This document shows, one piece after another, positions 13,180-26,190 of a stretch of DNA of 64,000 bases. The stretch is taken from positions 21,056,212-21,120,211 of the forward strand of contig CM038909.1 of NCBI GenBank assembly GCA_021904315.1, read 5' to 3'. This DNA is from Sphagnum magellanicum (lineage: Eukaryota; Streptophyta; Sphagnopsida; Sphagnales; Sphagnaceae). Under the pieces are notes generated by a model that saw nothing but the letters and a program-made list of their open reading frames with translations, searched no databases and was not told the DNA's origin. Positions within the stretch are counted from its first letter, which is position 1. Every line of letters begins with the position of its first letter. A program made the translations under genes and the position numbers.

Positions 13180-16100
13180 TATAATTGAAAGTTTTGAAAA
13201 AAATTAATGTTGTAAAATTATTGTTTGAATTTTTGGACTTTTGTAAAGTCCTAAATTAATTAAACATGTGTTTCAAGAACACCAACAATTTGAAACATGA
13301 TTTGGGAATTTCATAAGGGTTTGGATTATGCTTGGATTCTTGTGTTTATAAGTGAATAGTGTTTTGGTTTGAATGTGATGCACAATTTGGGGTGGTTATG
13401 TTATTTGATTTATGTATGTGGACAATGGTGGTTGTAGGCACCAATGTTATAGTGCACAATAATTGTTGAAGGTTTTATTGTGTTTCAATGGTTACACCTT
13501 GATTACATTAAATAAAATATTATAAGTTAACTTGGGGTTAATTATGGTGTGAACATGGTTTCAAATATTGAAAGGATAAACCCTTAAGTGGGGTGTTTCA
13601 ATTTCATTTAAAAAATTTAAAATCACACCACTTTCTTATGTTGTGTTATACTTGTTTTTCAAGATTTTATACAAATTGATTTCTACAAACTTCTACCAAT
13701 TATTTTTTACATTATTTTTTGAATTTTTTGTTAGTTTTATCACTAGAAAAAATGTTTCAATTTGTGACTAAAAACAAATTGCAATCAATGTTTACAATTT
13801 GAGACTAAAATTCCATTAGTTGCATAAATGAAGTCACATTCAACATTTAGTTGCAAATGATAACATTTGACGTGTTGTCATCACATTGCATACAAATGAC
13901 GTATATGGTCAATGTATACACCTTCATTCATTGACCATACATATAGAACTTACAATTAGTCCTCATTATTTGCATTTATGTTATAACCAACTACAAAGTG
14001 TCATGTGACAACTTTAAAATGTATATTTTTAAGAATTTATGTTTTGAAAAGTTTACATAACAAATCCTCATCATTTATTTTAGATTATTTTAGATCATGA
14101 CACATTTCCACATGGTGTATTGATAGTTGAATTTTGGAAAAAATCAATTTAAATCAACATCTAGGTAGGTAGGTAAGTAATACTAAATAGGTAGGTAATA
14201 TAAACGGTAAATATGTCAATATGTTTATTTTATTTTGGGTTTAACCTTGTAGGTTAAACCTTTTTGATTGACTCATCCCAAATGACACATGTTTTTAATA
14301 TGAAAATGTAAAACAAAGAATTTTTTTTCAGCTTAATATTATATTTTTACAAGATGGCAAAAATCAAATTTACTTTTGCCATATTAGCCAGTCAAATTCA
14401 AAAGTATTTGTACCTTACTTTTATTATTCCAAAGTTTTTCAAATTTTGTATTCACCTTAGTACAAACCCAATGGAAAGCACCATGGTTTCAAAATGAGAT
14501 TTAAGTAAAAACTGAGTTTATTTTCTTGTGTTTTCATGAAAAAATGTCTCTTTTCAAACTTGATATTTTTCGCCAACTTTTTTTTGTATAAAATACTTTG
14601 CATTCCCTAAATTTAAATAATTAATAAATTTATTAGTAATTTAATTTCTAATAATAAAAAATAATATTACTACATAATATTTTTGATAAGTATAGAATAA
14701 TTTTAACTAGTTAATTATTAAAAAATAACTATTAATTATAAATAATAATTAATATTTAACTAATTAACTACCAGCAACCTATTACTACCTACTAATTAAG
14801 TAATAAATAATATTAACATAACCTATCTAAATTATTAAATAATAGTACATGTAGCTATTTAATATATTTAATAATTAATTAAATTAAATAATTTAAATAA
14901 TTATTAATGATTTAATAAATAATTATAAATATTAATTCACTAATTAGCATGTAATTAATAGTATTTATTATTTATAATAAATATACAAAGTAACCTAGTT
15001 ACCCACCTACATAATTTGTTTATTCAATATTTAATATAGTTTACTTCCTTAAGTATGTATGTATGTATGTATTTTTTGATCTACCTAACTATTTAACTAC
15101 TTACTTATCAATTTATTTAGTTTACTTATCCAACTCACAATATATGCAAAATGTGTACTTAATATGTTTAAATACAACATAATTAAACACACGAGTAGAT
15201 AAATATTCTCTTAATATATTTCAAAACACCTTAACATACATCTAATATAGGTATATTGCATAAAAATAACCAAGTTGTGACTATTTTTATAACTAATTGG
15301 ATATAGACCTTTCATTTCAAATGAAAAATTTAAAAATATAATCAATATAGAAGGATGAAAAATCTAATAATTTTAAATTAGTTGCGCCATAGTCATAAGA
15401 AAAATAATAGATTGAAAAGGATGGTGATTAGCTATAAAAATGATAAAACATAATTATAAATAACATTTAATTACATATAGTCGCTAATTGATTGGTTACA
15501 TAATATAAGATTTTTTTAATGTATATTTAAAAAAAGATTTAAACATATTCTTTATGAATTTTTTTGGAAACTTCTAATCATTATAGTTTATTATCCATGA
15601 CACTTTTTGGCCCATGAACTAATGAACTTTGTGCCCACCTTCCAAAAACATTATTAAAAAAAATGAGAAAAAATCATTACAAAAATTTATAAAACAATAA
15701 TGTTTTTTTTGGGTTCATAGTCTAACAAATGTCCAACCCATTTCTAAAAAATGTTATAATTTTATTTTTCAATTTGAACCATTAAAATTTGAATTTGAAC
15801 CATTAAAATTTGAGTAATTAAGCCCACCATTTTGGGTCTTGCTATCAAGCCCCCCTCAAATGGGTGGGCTTGACAAGCTCATTGAACCATGAAACATTAT
15901 TCATATTGCACTTAATTTCAATTTTTCATTCATTTACATCTCCTCGGTCCTTTGGTTCATTAGGCTTCTATAAAATGAACTTGAACCTTAAAATGGCTTT
16001 TCTTCAAATCATGGACTTTTGTGTTTTGATAAACAAAGGCTTTCAAGCTCTTGTGCAAAAGGGGTCTTATCCAAATCCAAAACTAATTTCTCACGGTATC

Positions 16101-17540
16101 CTACCATATTTAAAAATGAAACTTATTTTATTTAGGTAGAAAAATGCTGACCTTGATACATGATGCGATTGAACAAAATAGGACAACGTTTGGCAAGACA
16201 AGAAATCGCTTACCAAACCTATGGATTGGACACTATTTATTGGAACACAACATGACTCACTCCCTTTCCTCTTAATATTGTCAGGTTACAAAAGTTTCAC
16301 CCATTGCAAATTGCATGAATGTGTATTTGAACAAAGAACAAAATTACCGTTCACTTAAGCCTCATAATATCTTTTGTAATTTATCAATTAATGTACTATC
16401 CTGGATAAAACAACCCCTTATGCTACCCTAAATCAAGTTTATAATTGTTTTGCAGAAGGAAATTGTAATTTGCAAGCTGAAACCAAATAACAATGCTAAG
16501 AAATTGTAGTAGAAGCTTAAATCACAAAATTTACACTACCTATTATATGTTATGGACTCAATGTGGGTATTAAAATGTGATTCATGAAATTAATTAATTG
16601 TAGGTACACCAAAGGTTTATTTTAAGTTTTTTAAAGGATGGAGTTGTTTATTGCATGATCCCCAGAGAAAAAAAAAGTTTCGAAAATTTGGACTCTCCAT
16701 GATAAAATTTACCTCACTTTCCATTTGCTCAACCTAGATGTGATTTATAAGGGTACAAACTTTGGGCAAAGAATATGCAATACATAGTGAATATGCAATG
16801 TTAGGGCAGTTATGTGCAAGTGGCATGTTTAGCTTATGCTATATATGAAATTGTTCTTTAGAGTTTAGCAAGTGATGATTTGTAGCAAGTCTTTTCTTTG
16901 GGTCAGACTCATATCTACATACTCTTAGGGTCCACAATCTTGGGATTGACTGATAAAAAGGTGACCTCGAGGTTCAAAATGAAGTGTGAGCATGCAGGGA
17001 TTACGGCAATCAGACAAGAAAGAATATGAAATTCCTATTACAAATTGTATGACAATTTTTATTTTTATTTTGGCGAAATTTTGCTATGTGGCAACAAAAA
17101 AAAAACCCCTTCGAAGTGTACAAAGGGATTTTTGGGAAAAAAAGCACCAAAAAACGTCTTCATATTTTGAGTGGAAAAATGTCAGAAGTTGTAATGATGG
17201 ACTTTAAGTTTTTGAAAATGTCAAATCTTCCAAAAGGAATGGGCCTTGGTTTGTTAAAATGGCAAGGTTACAAAAGAGCTTAACGTTGGTTTGCCAAAAC
17301 CCACCTCTGTAAGAATGAACTGAATTATCTTGAAATCCGGGTTATAAAAAAGAAAAAGAAAAAATCACCTTTTGTAGAAGTTTTTCGAGTTTTATTTATT
17401 TTCAAAAAACATTTACATCCAATAAAGTAGTAATTAATTATGAATTTTAGAGTTGAAAGGAGAGAGTACAAATAATTCCAATTGATAGACAGCCAAAGCA
17501 ATTGTTTCAAGCTTCACCTGAACAAAAGAATTATTTGATT
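13180..17540. other. AT-rich repeat-like intergenic DNA
   Basis: No gene is recognisable. Visible pieces are a CACTAGAAAAAATG start at about 13741 that resembles a CACTA-type end without a partner, TAGG/GTAGGT walks at 14.16-14.2 kb, a (GTAT)n tract at about 15051-15072, and a 21 bp direct repeat (ATTTGAACCATTAAAATTTGA) around 15775-15813. An AAGCCCACC/GGTGGGCTT inverted pair lies at 15820-15871. Open frames are short and rich in Lys, Asn and Phe, as expected from AT-rich non-coding DNA. Confidence 0.5.
14185..14305 (+). repeat. Dispersed repeat copy 1 (inverted partner near 36.85-36.95 kb)
   Basis: A segment containing AGGTAGGTA, a TTTATTTTATTTTGGG tract, AAACCTTTTTGATTG and CATCCCAAATGACACATG is matched in reverse orientation at 36845-36950. 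It looks like one member of a dispersed repeat family occupying both AT-rich blocks of the window. Confidence 0.5.
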
Positions 17541-17544
17541 AGTT

Positions 17545-17860
17545 TTTGTTTCCGCAATTTTGTCATCTAGCCAAAGTGGGTATCAAATTCTATAGGAAAA
17601 TTTAGTCAGAATTAGCTACAGATTGAATATGAATAATTGTTTTTTGAAACATCCTTCATATTTTTGGCTACCACCTATTTGAACCATGTAAAGAAATCTG
17701 GCAGTTTTTCTTAAAATTTGGTCAAATGCCAATTATTGAAAATAAAAAAAACTTTGATTTTAGTACCTTGAAAATTTTAATTGAATCTCTTTTTGGCTAT
17801 ATTGCCAGCAAAAAAGAGGCTGCACCTAAGCAAGGAAAAACCCAAAAAAAGAAAATCCTT
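17545..17860 (+). repeat. Diverged ~300 bp repeat, copy 1 (5' of the K+ channel)
   Basis: This segment shares an ordered series of blocks with 33675-33960 in the same orientation: GCCAAAGTGG, GCTAC then TTGAACCATGT, TTTTTCTTAAA, TTTGGTCA, TTGATTTTAG or CGATTTTAGCA, and TTTTTGGCTATAT then AGCCAG-like ends. Identity looks moderate, with small indels. The family is unknown. Confidence 0.6.
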
Positions 17861-18239
17861 TCGGGAATTGTATTAAAACCCATAAGGAACGCTGGAATTT
17901 TCATGGGAACAGATAACAATTACAATTTGGGTACCTAATAAGATTTGACAGTGTTCCCACCCAAGTGATGGTCCAACCAATGATCGCAATTATATGCCAC
18001 GTGGCCAGAAGCCTATCCGACACACGTGTGCACCGCTAAGTCTTTTGCTAAGCTCTTACACCTGGGTACCACGTCCTAATTTTCGGGACCTGGACTTAGT
18101 CTCTCGACAGTGGTCTTTTCTCTCGTTATTGGGACCCGAGCCTACTGTACCCCCCTTTTAGTCTAGGCCAGGTCCCGGAATCGTGACAGGATCTCAACTG
18201 GGATCTCAACTGTCAGAAACTCCCCCTTCTGTGTTATCT

Positions 18240-18884
18240 GCATTCTTCTCTCGCTGTCTTTCTCGCTCGCTCTCTTTTCGCGTTGTTTCGTGGTTTACGG
18301 TTTGTTGATTTGCCGCTCTCTCTCTCTTTCTCTCTCTTATACACATTCTCTCATGCTTCAGTACTACAGCAATTTTCTCTCTTAGTAGAGTTCTTTCTCT
18401 GTGTGAGCTTTGCAGATTCTCCTTGCTCTGCCTTTTTTTTTGGGGGGTCGAGCTGTAAAGCGACTTTTTTTGGTCAAGGAACTTTCATCTTTTTATCGAG
18501 CCCAAGATTTCTTATATTCGTGAACATTTTGTTTGTTGGTCTACAAAATAAACTTTGAAGAGTTTGCAGTTTGTCGCGTTGTTCGCGTTTGTTGATTTTG
18601 CGTCTCATACACACACACACTCTCTCTCTTTTTGGTATGCTTTAGTGTCGTAGTGATGTTCTTCCTCATTAGTGTTCTTTCTTTATTTGAGGTTTGCAGA
18701 TCCTATTTTCCTTGCTCTGTTTTTTTTTTCCTCATTTAAAAAAATTGGACTTTTTTTTGGGTCAACTTTCATTTATTTTATCGAACACAAGCTTTCTTAA
18801 ATTCGTGAGCATTTTGTTTGTCGGTCTATGGATTGAGTTTTAAGAATTGCAAATTGTCGCGGTTGGTCGCGGTTGTTGATTTTG

Positions 18885-18918
<34 letters not shown>

Positions 18919-19453
18919 GCTTTAGTGTTATTATAGTGATGTTCTTGCTAAGTAGTGTTCTTTCTTTGTTTATTAAGCTTTGCAGTTCCTATTCTACTTG
19001 CTCTTCTTTTTTCTTTAAAAAACTTTTTTTGGGGGGTCAAGCTTTCATTTTTTTTATCGAGCACAAACTTCCATAGATTCATGAATAATTTATGTATTGA
19101 ATTTTAAGAGTTTGCAGATTGTCGATTCCGCAAAAAGTTAACGCGGATTTTTCTGTCTCTCAGTATTCTGATGTCATTTGTGCCGGCGGCCGTCGCCGTT
19201 GTTAGCGCCGTCTGGAATTCATCAGACACGTGTTTATAGTCGGCTATCTCTCAAGGCGTCGTCCTCCAGAGCTCTTTTATCAGCCTTGCTTCAAGCTGTT
19301 GCGCTGGCGTTGCTTCAGTATGAGGAGGGGAAGAAAAATTCCCATGTCACGACACTGAATCCCTAGTAGGTTTTGTTAGCAGAAATATCCGAAAAGGAGA
19401 TGCCTTAAGTTAGGAAATTTTTTTTCTCGAAAGAGAAAACAAAATTTTCACTC
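18240..19453 (+). promoter_or_regulatory. K+ channel leader/promoter built from three tandem ~260-300 bp units
   Basis: Units begin at about 18279, 18575 and 18858, and a truncated fourth start lies at about 19122. Each unit has the same order: a CGCG-TTGTTGATTT head, a CT-rich tract (pure (CT)n at 18885-18916 in unit 3, (AC)n-(TC)n in unit 2), ATGCTT(C/T)AGT, GTTCTTTCT, TTTGCAG, CCTTGCTCT, a T/G-rich run ending in GGTCAA, TTTCATTT, TATCGA(A/G)C and TTCGTGA-CATTTTGT. The 5' part is rich in CT repeats, typical of plant core promoters and leaders. Units 1 and 3 are followed by TTTGCAG, which could serve as a 3' splice site for a leader intron. Confidence 0.65.
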
Positions 19454-22400
19454 ATGGTGAGGGATGCGAGCTTGGTGAAGAAGGTATGGCATTGGTGTGG
19501 GAAGCTGAAATATCCGGGAGGCGGTGACGCGTTGTCTCGTTCGCCAAGTAGTCATGCGAACGAGAGTTTTCAGAGCGAGTTCTTACCGGCACTGGGGGCC
19601 AATGTTAGCAGCACAAAACTCATCAACAACAAATATGTCATCTCTCCTTACAATCCTTACTACAGGTAAATGCATTCTCTTAGCTCTTGGACACTAGCAA
19701 GTTTTCTCCAGGGCTTTTGTTCAAATGTGGTCAGTGGAGGAGAAAAATCTGTAGGTGTTTGGTGTTTACCAAGATCCATGCTTTTTGCTCACTGAAATTG
19801 GGAGAGCTGATTTGCGTCTTTTGTTTGTGGTGAGGGCAGGTGGTGGGAAACTTGGTTGATAGTGTTGGTGGGCTACTCGGCTTGGGTCTCCCCTTTTGAG
19901 TTTGGTTTTATAGAGAATCCACAGGGTGCCCTTCTGGCTGTTGACTATGCAGTAAATGCCTTCTTTGGGATCGATATCGTTCTCACATTTTTTGTTGCAT
20001 ATCTTGACAAGAGAACGTTTGTGATGGTTGACAGTTTGAAGATAATTGCATTCCAGTAAGTAGTCGTACTCCAGACCCTGGAAAAAAAAGTATGTTGGTG
20101 CAACTTCTGTTGTCAGATTAGTTGAATTGATTCTGAGTGAGATTTTTCATCTCGGGGTTCCAGGTACATAAAAACATGGCTAATACTGGATGTAGCCTCC
20201 ACTGTGCCTTTCCCCGGCGTAGCATGGATACTCACAGGGCATGAAGGGAAAGGCTTGACCTATGGCTTTCTCAATATGCTGCGACTATGGCGATTACGAA
20301 GAGCAAGTGCTCTTTTTGCCAGGTGACCATCAAGCACTTGACTGTTCCAGGTTGAATTTGACTGCGGACCATATATACTGCACAAGTTTCCTATGAATCT
20401 GTATACTGGCATCAAAATGAAAGCCAAAGATTTGTTTTCTCATTGTCTAGTATGATGAGCTGTGAAATTGACACTGGACACAAGACCAATTGACTGTGTG
20501 AGCATTCTGTGCAGAATGGAGAAGGATGTGAGATTCAGTTATTTTTGGGTCCGCTGTGTCAAGTTATTTCTTGTGAGTGATCTCTCATGTCAACCAGCGT
20601 ATCTTGTAGCAGGTGCTGTGTTGGGAAACTTCTTATCAGAAATTTCATATAGGAAAATGCAAGAAGATCCGTAGTTGGATGGAAGAAAATTAATGTCCTT
20701 GTTACTTGTTGCAGGTGACAATATTTGTGTGTCATTGTGCAGCCTGCTTTTATTATTTGCTGGCTGTCACATATCCAGAGTCTAAATCTAGTGAGACATG
20801 GTTGGGATCAATACTTCCTGACTTCAGACAAGAAAATCTTTGGACACTCTACATCACCAGCATCTACTGGTCCATCACCACCCTCACTACTGTGGGCTAT
20901 GGAGATCTCCATCCAGTCAATGAACGTGAAATGATCTTTGACAGCTTCTTTATGCTTTTAAATCTGGCTCTTACAGCCTATATTATTGGCAATATGACCA
21001 TCCTCATCACTCGTGTCACCCACCGCACTCGACAATATGTAAGTGTTTCCTCTCTCCTGAGCTGTTTTCTTTTCTTTTTGCTCGACCATTTTCTTGGTTT
21101 TTACTTTTCATAGTCTTTCTCTCTGTCATAAGTGGTGTAGCCTTCCATGAAACCATGAAATGGTTTCAAACTCATGTCTGTTTGTTTCTCTGCAGCTGGT
21201 TTGTTCTTATACTTCTGTTCTGTCTCATCAGCACACTGGCTCTGCAGTTTTTGTCCCAGTTTTATTTTCTGATCATTGTAGAGTTTTTTTCCATCATCTT
21301 CCATTGCTTTTGTTTCACAAGTCAGTGTTTGGATTTCACCAATCATTCTAAATCTATTTTCCTTCAGCTTCCATTTCTTTTGTTTCCCAATTCAACTTTC
21401 AGATTTCACTGATCAATCTAGAGTGCTTTCCTTCATCTTCCATTTCTTTTGTTTCCCAAGTCAACCTTGGTAGTATATAGTGAAAAGAGAGTCGGTATGT
21501 TGGAGGACATTGAATTCTGACTGTTTACTTGAGGTGGTTAAAGCAGTAGTGAAATGCTAAAGAGCTTATAATCTTGGTGCTGCATCTGAGACCTTGTGCA
21601 AGCCTTTGTCCCTGTGCCTGTCTGTGTATGTTGGCAAGTTATAAAGCCCAAGCTTGTCTGCAGGAAGATCTGGATCATCTTTGCACAACAAGTTGATGCT
21701 TGTATGAATAATTCTCTAGTCGAAAGTTTGCACAAACTATTAGATCACGGAAGTTAGACTACTGGAGTGAGTCTCTCCTGTTCCTTTCCCACTCCCTCTG
21801 CTTTTCTATAGTTCTTCTTGCTCTGTTCAAACTGGCTCCAAGCCTATGCCAAGCAGTAGGGAGAAGGTCTTTCCACTTGCTTTCTGCTATGGGCTCTTGG
21901 CATGCTAGAAGTTGCTTCCTCCATTGTCTCCTATCACTTTCTTGGGTGCAAAAAATATGATTGCTTATCCAGTGTTTCTTCTGGGCTGCCAGCGAGATTC
22001 AGTACAAGCAGTTATGAAATTTGCGAAGAGGAATCGACTGCCACCAAAAATGCAAGAACAGATGCTGGCCCACATGCGCCTAAAATTCAAAACAGAGAGC
22101 CTTGAGCAATATGAGACAGTGGCTTCCCTACCAAAGGCCCTCCGTGCAAACATCTCCCATCACTTGTTCCTCTCTACTGTTCAGCAAGTCTATCTTTTTC
22201 AGGGCACCTCATATAATTTTCTGTGTCAACTGGTCAGTGTGGAATCACCTCTTCTTTGATGAAAATCCATTAGTACTAAGTAATGCCTTAACTGACTCTC
22301 ACAGGAGGAGCAGACCAGAGATAATGTTCAAGTTCAAGTTGTGTAATTGAGAAAGGCGTATATTATTAATGATGCATGTGGTATGGGAAAGGTGACAGAA

Positions 22401-25400
22401 ATGAAGGCTGAATTCTTTCCACCTCGAGAAGAAATCATTTTGTTCAATGAAGCTCCCTCTGTGTTCTACATTCTGGTTTCAGGCACTGCAGTATGTTTCT
22501 CATTCCAATAGAAGCCTTCAAGAAATACTTTTGTGCATAGAAGCTCTGAAGAAGCTCCAGCATGGCTTGGGAAAAGATTGGAGGACCATAGGGGAATAAT
22601 ATATGTTCTGTATTCGTGTAATATATTCCATTAACTTAAAGGGGGGATGAATTTCTGACACATAGTTTAGTAATTCCTTTTCTTGCTACATTTTGCCATG
22701 GAGTGGTGTTGCTGGCTTGTAAGGAAAGATGGAACCTGTAAAACAGAAAATCCAAAGTGAATTTCAGTTGCTGGTGTTGATGAAGTTCTGGGGTTATGTT
22801 TTCAGGAGGTGTTGGTACAAAAGGATGCATCTGAGCAGGCAAGTTGCTTCCTTTTCATATACGAAAAACTGTTTTGAATTTTCATGTCAAACTCCTCTGG
22901 CATTTGTACAAGTAACATTGAGATCACATGACCATGCTCACAAAATTTGTTCATCAATTTAGAACATTTCTCCACAATGATGTGTTTTTGGAGCCTGATA
23001 TGTGTTTCTTGATTCCATGGGCAGTTTTTGACGACGGTTCATTCAGGGGATGTAGTAGGGGACATTGGTGTACTCTGTTACATTCCTCAGCCTTTTACAG
23101 TGCGGACTCGTAAATTGTCACAAGTGTTGCGGCTAGACCGCACTGTGTTCATGAGCATTGTCCAATCTTTTCCTGAAGATGGGAAACGAATAGTTGACAA
23201 TCTCCTTCAGGTCTGAAATTTTCTTCCTTGTGTCATCACTTGGTTTTCATTCCAGAGCCTTATCCATGTGCCCTTCCAAAGATTTCTGCTCCAGAGATTG
23301 TATCTGCTTGTTTATGGATCTTCTTAGACAACTAACTTCCTGAGGGAACTATGTCCTGGTGGATTTTTAGCTTTTGACAAACAGTCTATGCCCTCTTTAA
23401 GATGTGGAAACTGAGGCATTTCAAAAAGAACTATGAGAGCTTTGAACTTTCAAATGAAATACATCAGGTAATTGTTCTTTGCCTGATTAACTGCAGCATC
23501 TACGAGAGTCAGATGATCCATGCTTTGTGGAGCTCTCTTCAGAAATAGAGTCATTACTCGGCCAAGGTGGGGTTGACATGACTGTCAGTTTGTGCACTGT
23601 TGCTGCAAGTGGAAATCATAAGCTTATGGAGCAACTATTGAGTCAAGGGGCTAATCCCAACACAACAGACTACAGTGGCCGTACGCCCCTGGTAGGGAAT
23701 TTGAGCTAAACATTGATGCTAGGAAGCACTATGCAGTTTTCTGGTTTTTTGATAGGCTCATTTATGATCATTGGTTGAGAGATGATGCGTGGGAAACAAT
23801 CACAAAGTTTTGATTGGCTGGAGCTGTAATGTTAGGTGTATGTGTACACATGATGTATCTCTATATGCATATTGTGTCTGTGAACATAGTCTGTGCTGCT
23901 GCTTTTCATAGAATTAGGTTGCAAAATCTGGTGCTGAGTTCTCTATTGGGAAGCAGGTTATTGCAGCAGCAATGGGTCATTATGGGTGTGTTTCATTGCT
24001 TTTGGATCATGGGGCAGACATTAACAGTGCAGGTATGTCAAGAATAGTACTGCAGATAAAAACCATAGAATTAGTTCCACTTAAAACAACTGTTTCAAAG
24101 TTTGGGATATGCTTGAGGCTTTCCGGATCTCAGCACATAACATAATAGACAATCATAATACCTTTGATCAAGAAATATATGGAGTGTCAACTTGCAAACT
24201 GTGCAAATGCCAGTGTTGTTCAATTTCAAGAAACAAGCAGAGTAAATATTTGATGGCCTCTTTGGCAGAAGTTAAAGGATGTTCTGAGTTGTTGTTCCCC
24301 TTGAAATTGGGACAAATCCCATGCTGTTTAACAAAAGGCTAGAGGAAGCATCGGATTTTTCTGGTGACTTTTCTCTGTCTTGGTGTTAACACAGCTGGTT
24401 ACACAACAACCATAGGAATAAACCCCGTACAGAGATTGCAAAATCTTCTTTGTAGGGAGGAACATCAGCCAGTAAACTGGAAAGCATATGAAATGAGAGC
24501 AACTTTAATAATCATGAGTCCACATGCATGTATACTGCAGGTGTTAATGAAAGAGTTCAATTGCCTCCTAAGAACCTGACTACATAAGCAAGATAGGTGT
24601 TGAACTCTGAGTGTGGGAAAATTTTGCAGATGTGGATGGACGGGTCCCTTTGATAGAGGCACTTATTACAAGTCATTTGGAGATTGCAAAGATGTTGTGG
24701 GAGAGAGGGGCTCGATTGACAGCAGGGGATGTTGGGAAGTTTTTGTGCACTGCTGCTCAAGATGACAATCTTGAGCTTCTACAAGATTTTCTGGATTTTG
24801 ATGCAGACATTAATGAAGCAGACAGCGATGGGTCAACTGCCCTGCATTCTGCAGTTGCAGAGGCTCACATCCATACTGCAAAATTCCTTGTCTCCCATGG
24901 TGCTAATGTGAGGAAGGCTGATAATAGGGGTCTTACACCTCTTGATCTTGCTTGTCATCTCAACAACCAAGAAATAATTGCTGTTCTGAAGGCTGTGGAC
25001 AAACCAGATTCAGAAGACCATGAACAGCGACAACGTCAAAAATCTTCCAAATGGCTGAGTGGGGGAGAAACATCAGCATGTAATAGTGCACAAGTAAGGC
25101 TTGATACCATCATTCACTGGTCTGGGGTTTAGAGTTCTATTTGGTTGTGTTTTGCGTTTACCTTGGATTGTGTGCACCTCTTCATGTGGTGTGCATGAAG
25201 GCTCTTTTTCAGATAAAACTGAGTTGCAACTCTCCATAGATATCAGTATCTTGGTACACACCCCATTCTAATCTCTCACATTATTCTGGATTTGAAGGGG
25301 TCTATATCAGGAGAGTTACGTACAAGGAATTCACCAGGAATCACAACTCTAATGCAATCTTGTTCATCCCATGGTCGCATCTCAGCTTCTCTTGGACAGA

Positions 25401-26190
25401 AGGCCCTTAAGCAGCTTAGTACCAACCTTTCCAGTTTTGGAGGTCACACTGGAAAGGAGGCTCACACAAATGTTTCTGCTAGGCGTGTCACTATCCATCC
25501 ATTTCATCCAAACAGCAAGGAAGCTTTTTCTCATGGTGGAAAGTTGATTCTCCTGCCAAGCTCTTTGGAAGAGCTTCTTGTTGTTGCAGGTATGTTGTCA
25601 AGAAGGTTCTTGATAAGTTGAAGGAAATTGATAAGGAATATTGAACATATTTGTAGGTGTCTTTTGTATATGTGAGGTGATCTCTCGCTAAGGATGTTCA
25701 GCAGTTCTCTTAGCATTGTTGTGCTACTTGATTTGATCCTAAACTGCAGCTTGGTAGGACTTGTTTAGTGGTTTATGCCAAAGCTACTGCTATTCAATGT
25801 ATTTTTCATCCATGTTATGAGCATATCATTCAGGTTGACTCCTTAGGTTGGTCATATACAAGAGTAGATGTTCATTTTTGAACTCTGATCTAAACTCCTA
25901 GTTTGGGATTATTGTGTGCAGAGGGGAAGTTTGACAACAATCCAACAACAGTTTTGAGCAAAAATGGTGCAACTATTGATGATATACTTGTCGTGCAAGA
26001 TGAAGACCACCTTTACATTGTCAATGACCAACAAGTCAACTCTGCACCTCAAGGTTTCAACCTCACTCCAGTCAAAACCTCTCTTCTCAGTTGTCCTTCT
26101 GTATTTCTAATCTTGTGGCAATTCCTCTCACTTTCTTTCACAGTTCTAACTTCGTATGGTTGGATATGTAAGACATGGCAAGTAAACTAG
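19454..26190 (+). CDS. Shaker-type inward-rectifier K+ channel (AKT1-like) with cNBD, ankyrin repeats and KHA domain
   Basis: This is a plasma-membrane K+ channel of the plant AKT/KAT family. Exons read as 19454-19665, 19840-20055, 20164-20322, 20515-20572, 20715-21038, 21993-22232, 22392-22490, 22806-22838, 23025-23210, 23497-23691, 23957-24032, 24630-25093, 25298-25589 and 25922-26190. They total 2,820 coding bases, exactly 940 codons. Domain order is: short N-terminus ending [15 protein letters not shown]1-S6 with S4 [15 protein letters not shown]; pore [12 protein letters not shown] (filter at 273-279); C-linker [13 protein letters not shown]; cyclic-nucleotide-binding fold ([14 protein letters not shown]); ankyrin repeats (about 515-720); and KHA domain (about 818-895, VTIHPFHP to DDILVVQD). 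The intron after 22838 has a GC donor (CAG then GCAAGT). The hydrophobic last ~45 residues are doubtful: a donor-like AAGGTTT near 26053 may lead to an unseen terminal exon. All diagnostic motifs are intact. Confidence 0.94.
21287..21470 (+). repeat. Intronic tandem repeat, ~69 bp unit, about 2.6 copies
   Basis: Within the long intron between channel exons 5 and 6, a pyrimidine-rich unit starting TTCC-TCA-CTTCCAT and containing CTTTTGTTTC(A/C)CAA and TTTCAC-AATC is repeated. Two units are full-length and the third is partial. Divergence among copies is roughly 15-20 per cent by eye. Confidence 0.7.

Noticed and set aside
13741-13990. CACTA-like start (CACTAGAAAAAATG) followed by TTTGTGACTAAAA
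   Set aside because: No matching inverted end or target duplication was found within a reasonable distance, so no element is called.
15820-15871. AAGCCCACC/GGTGGGCTT inverted pair
   Set aside because: The short imperfect stem in AT-rich DNA has no other support as a gene or element.
18283-18558. 91-residue open frame at the K+ channel leader
   Set aside because: Its hydrophobic Ser/Phe/Leu-rich translation comes from CT- and T-rich repeat DNA; the related frame recurs in the next tandem unit only in part.
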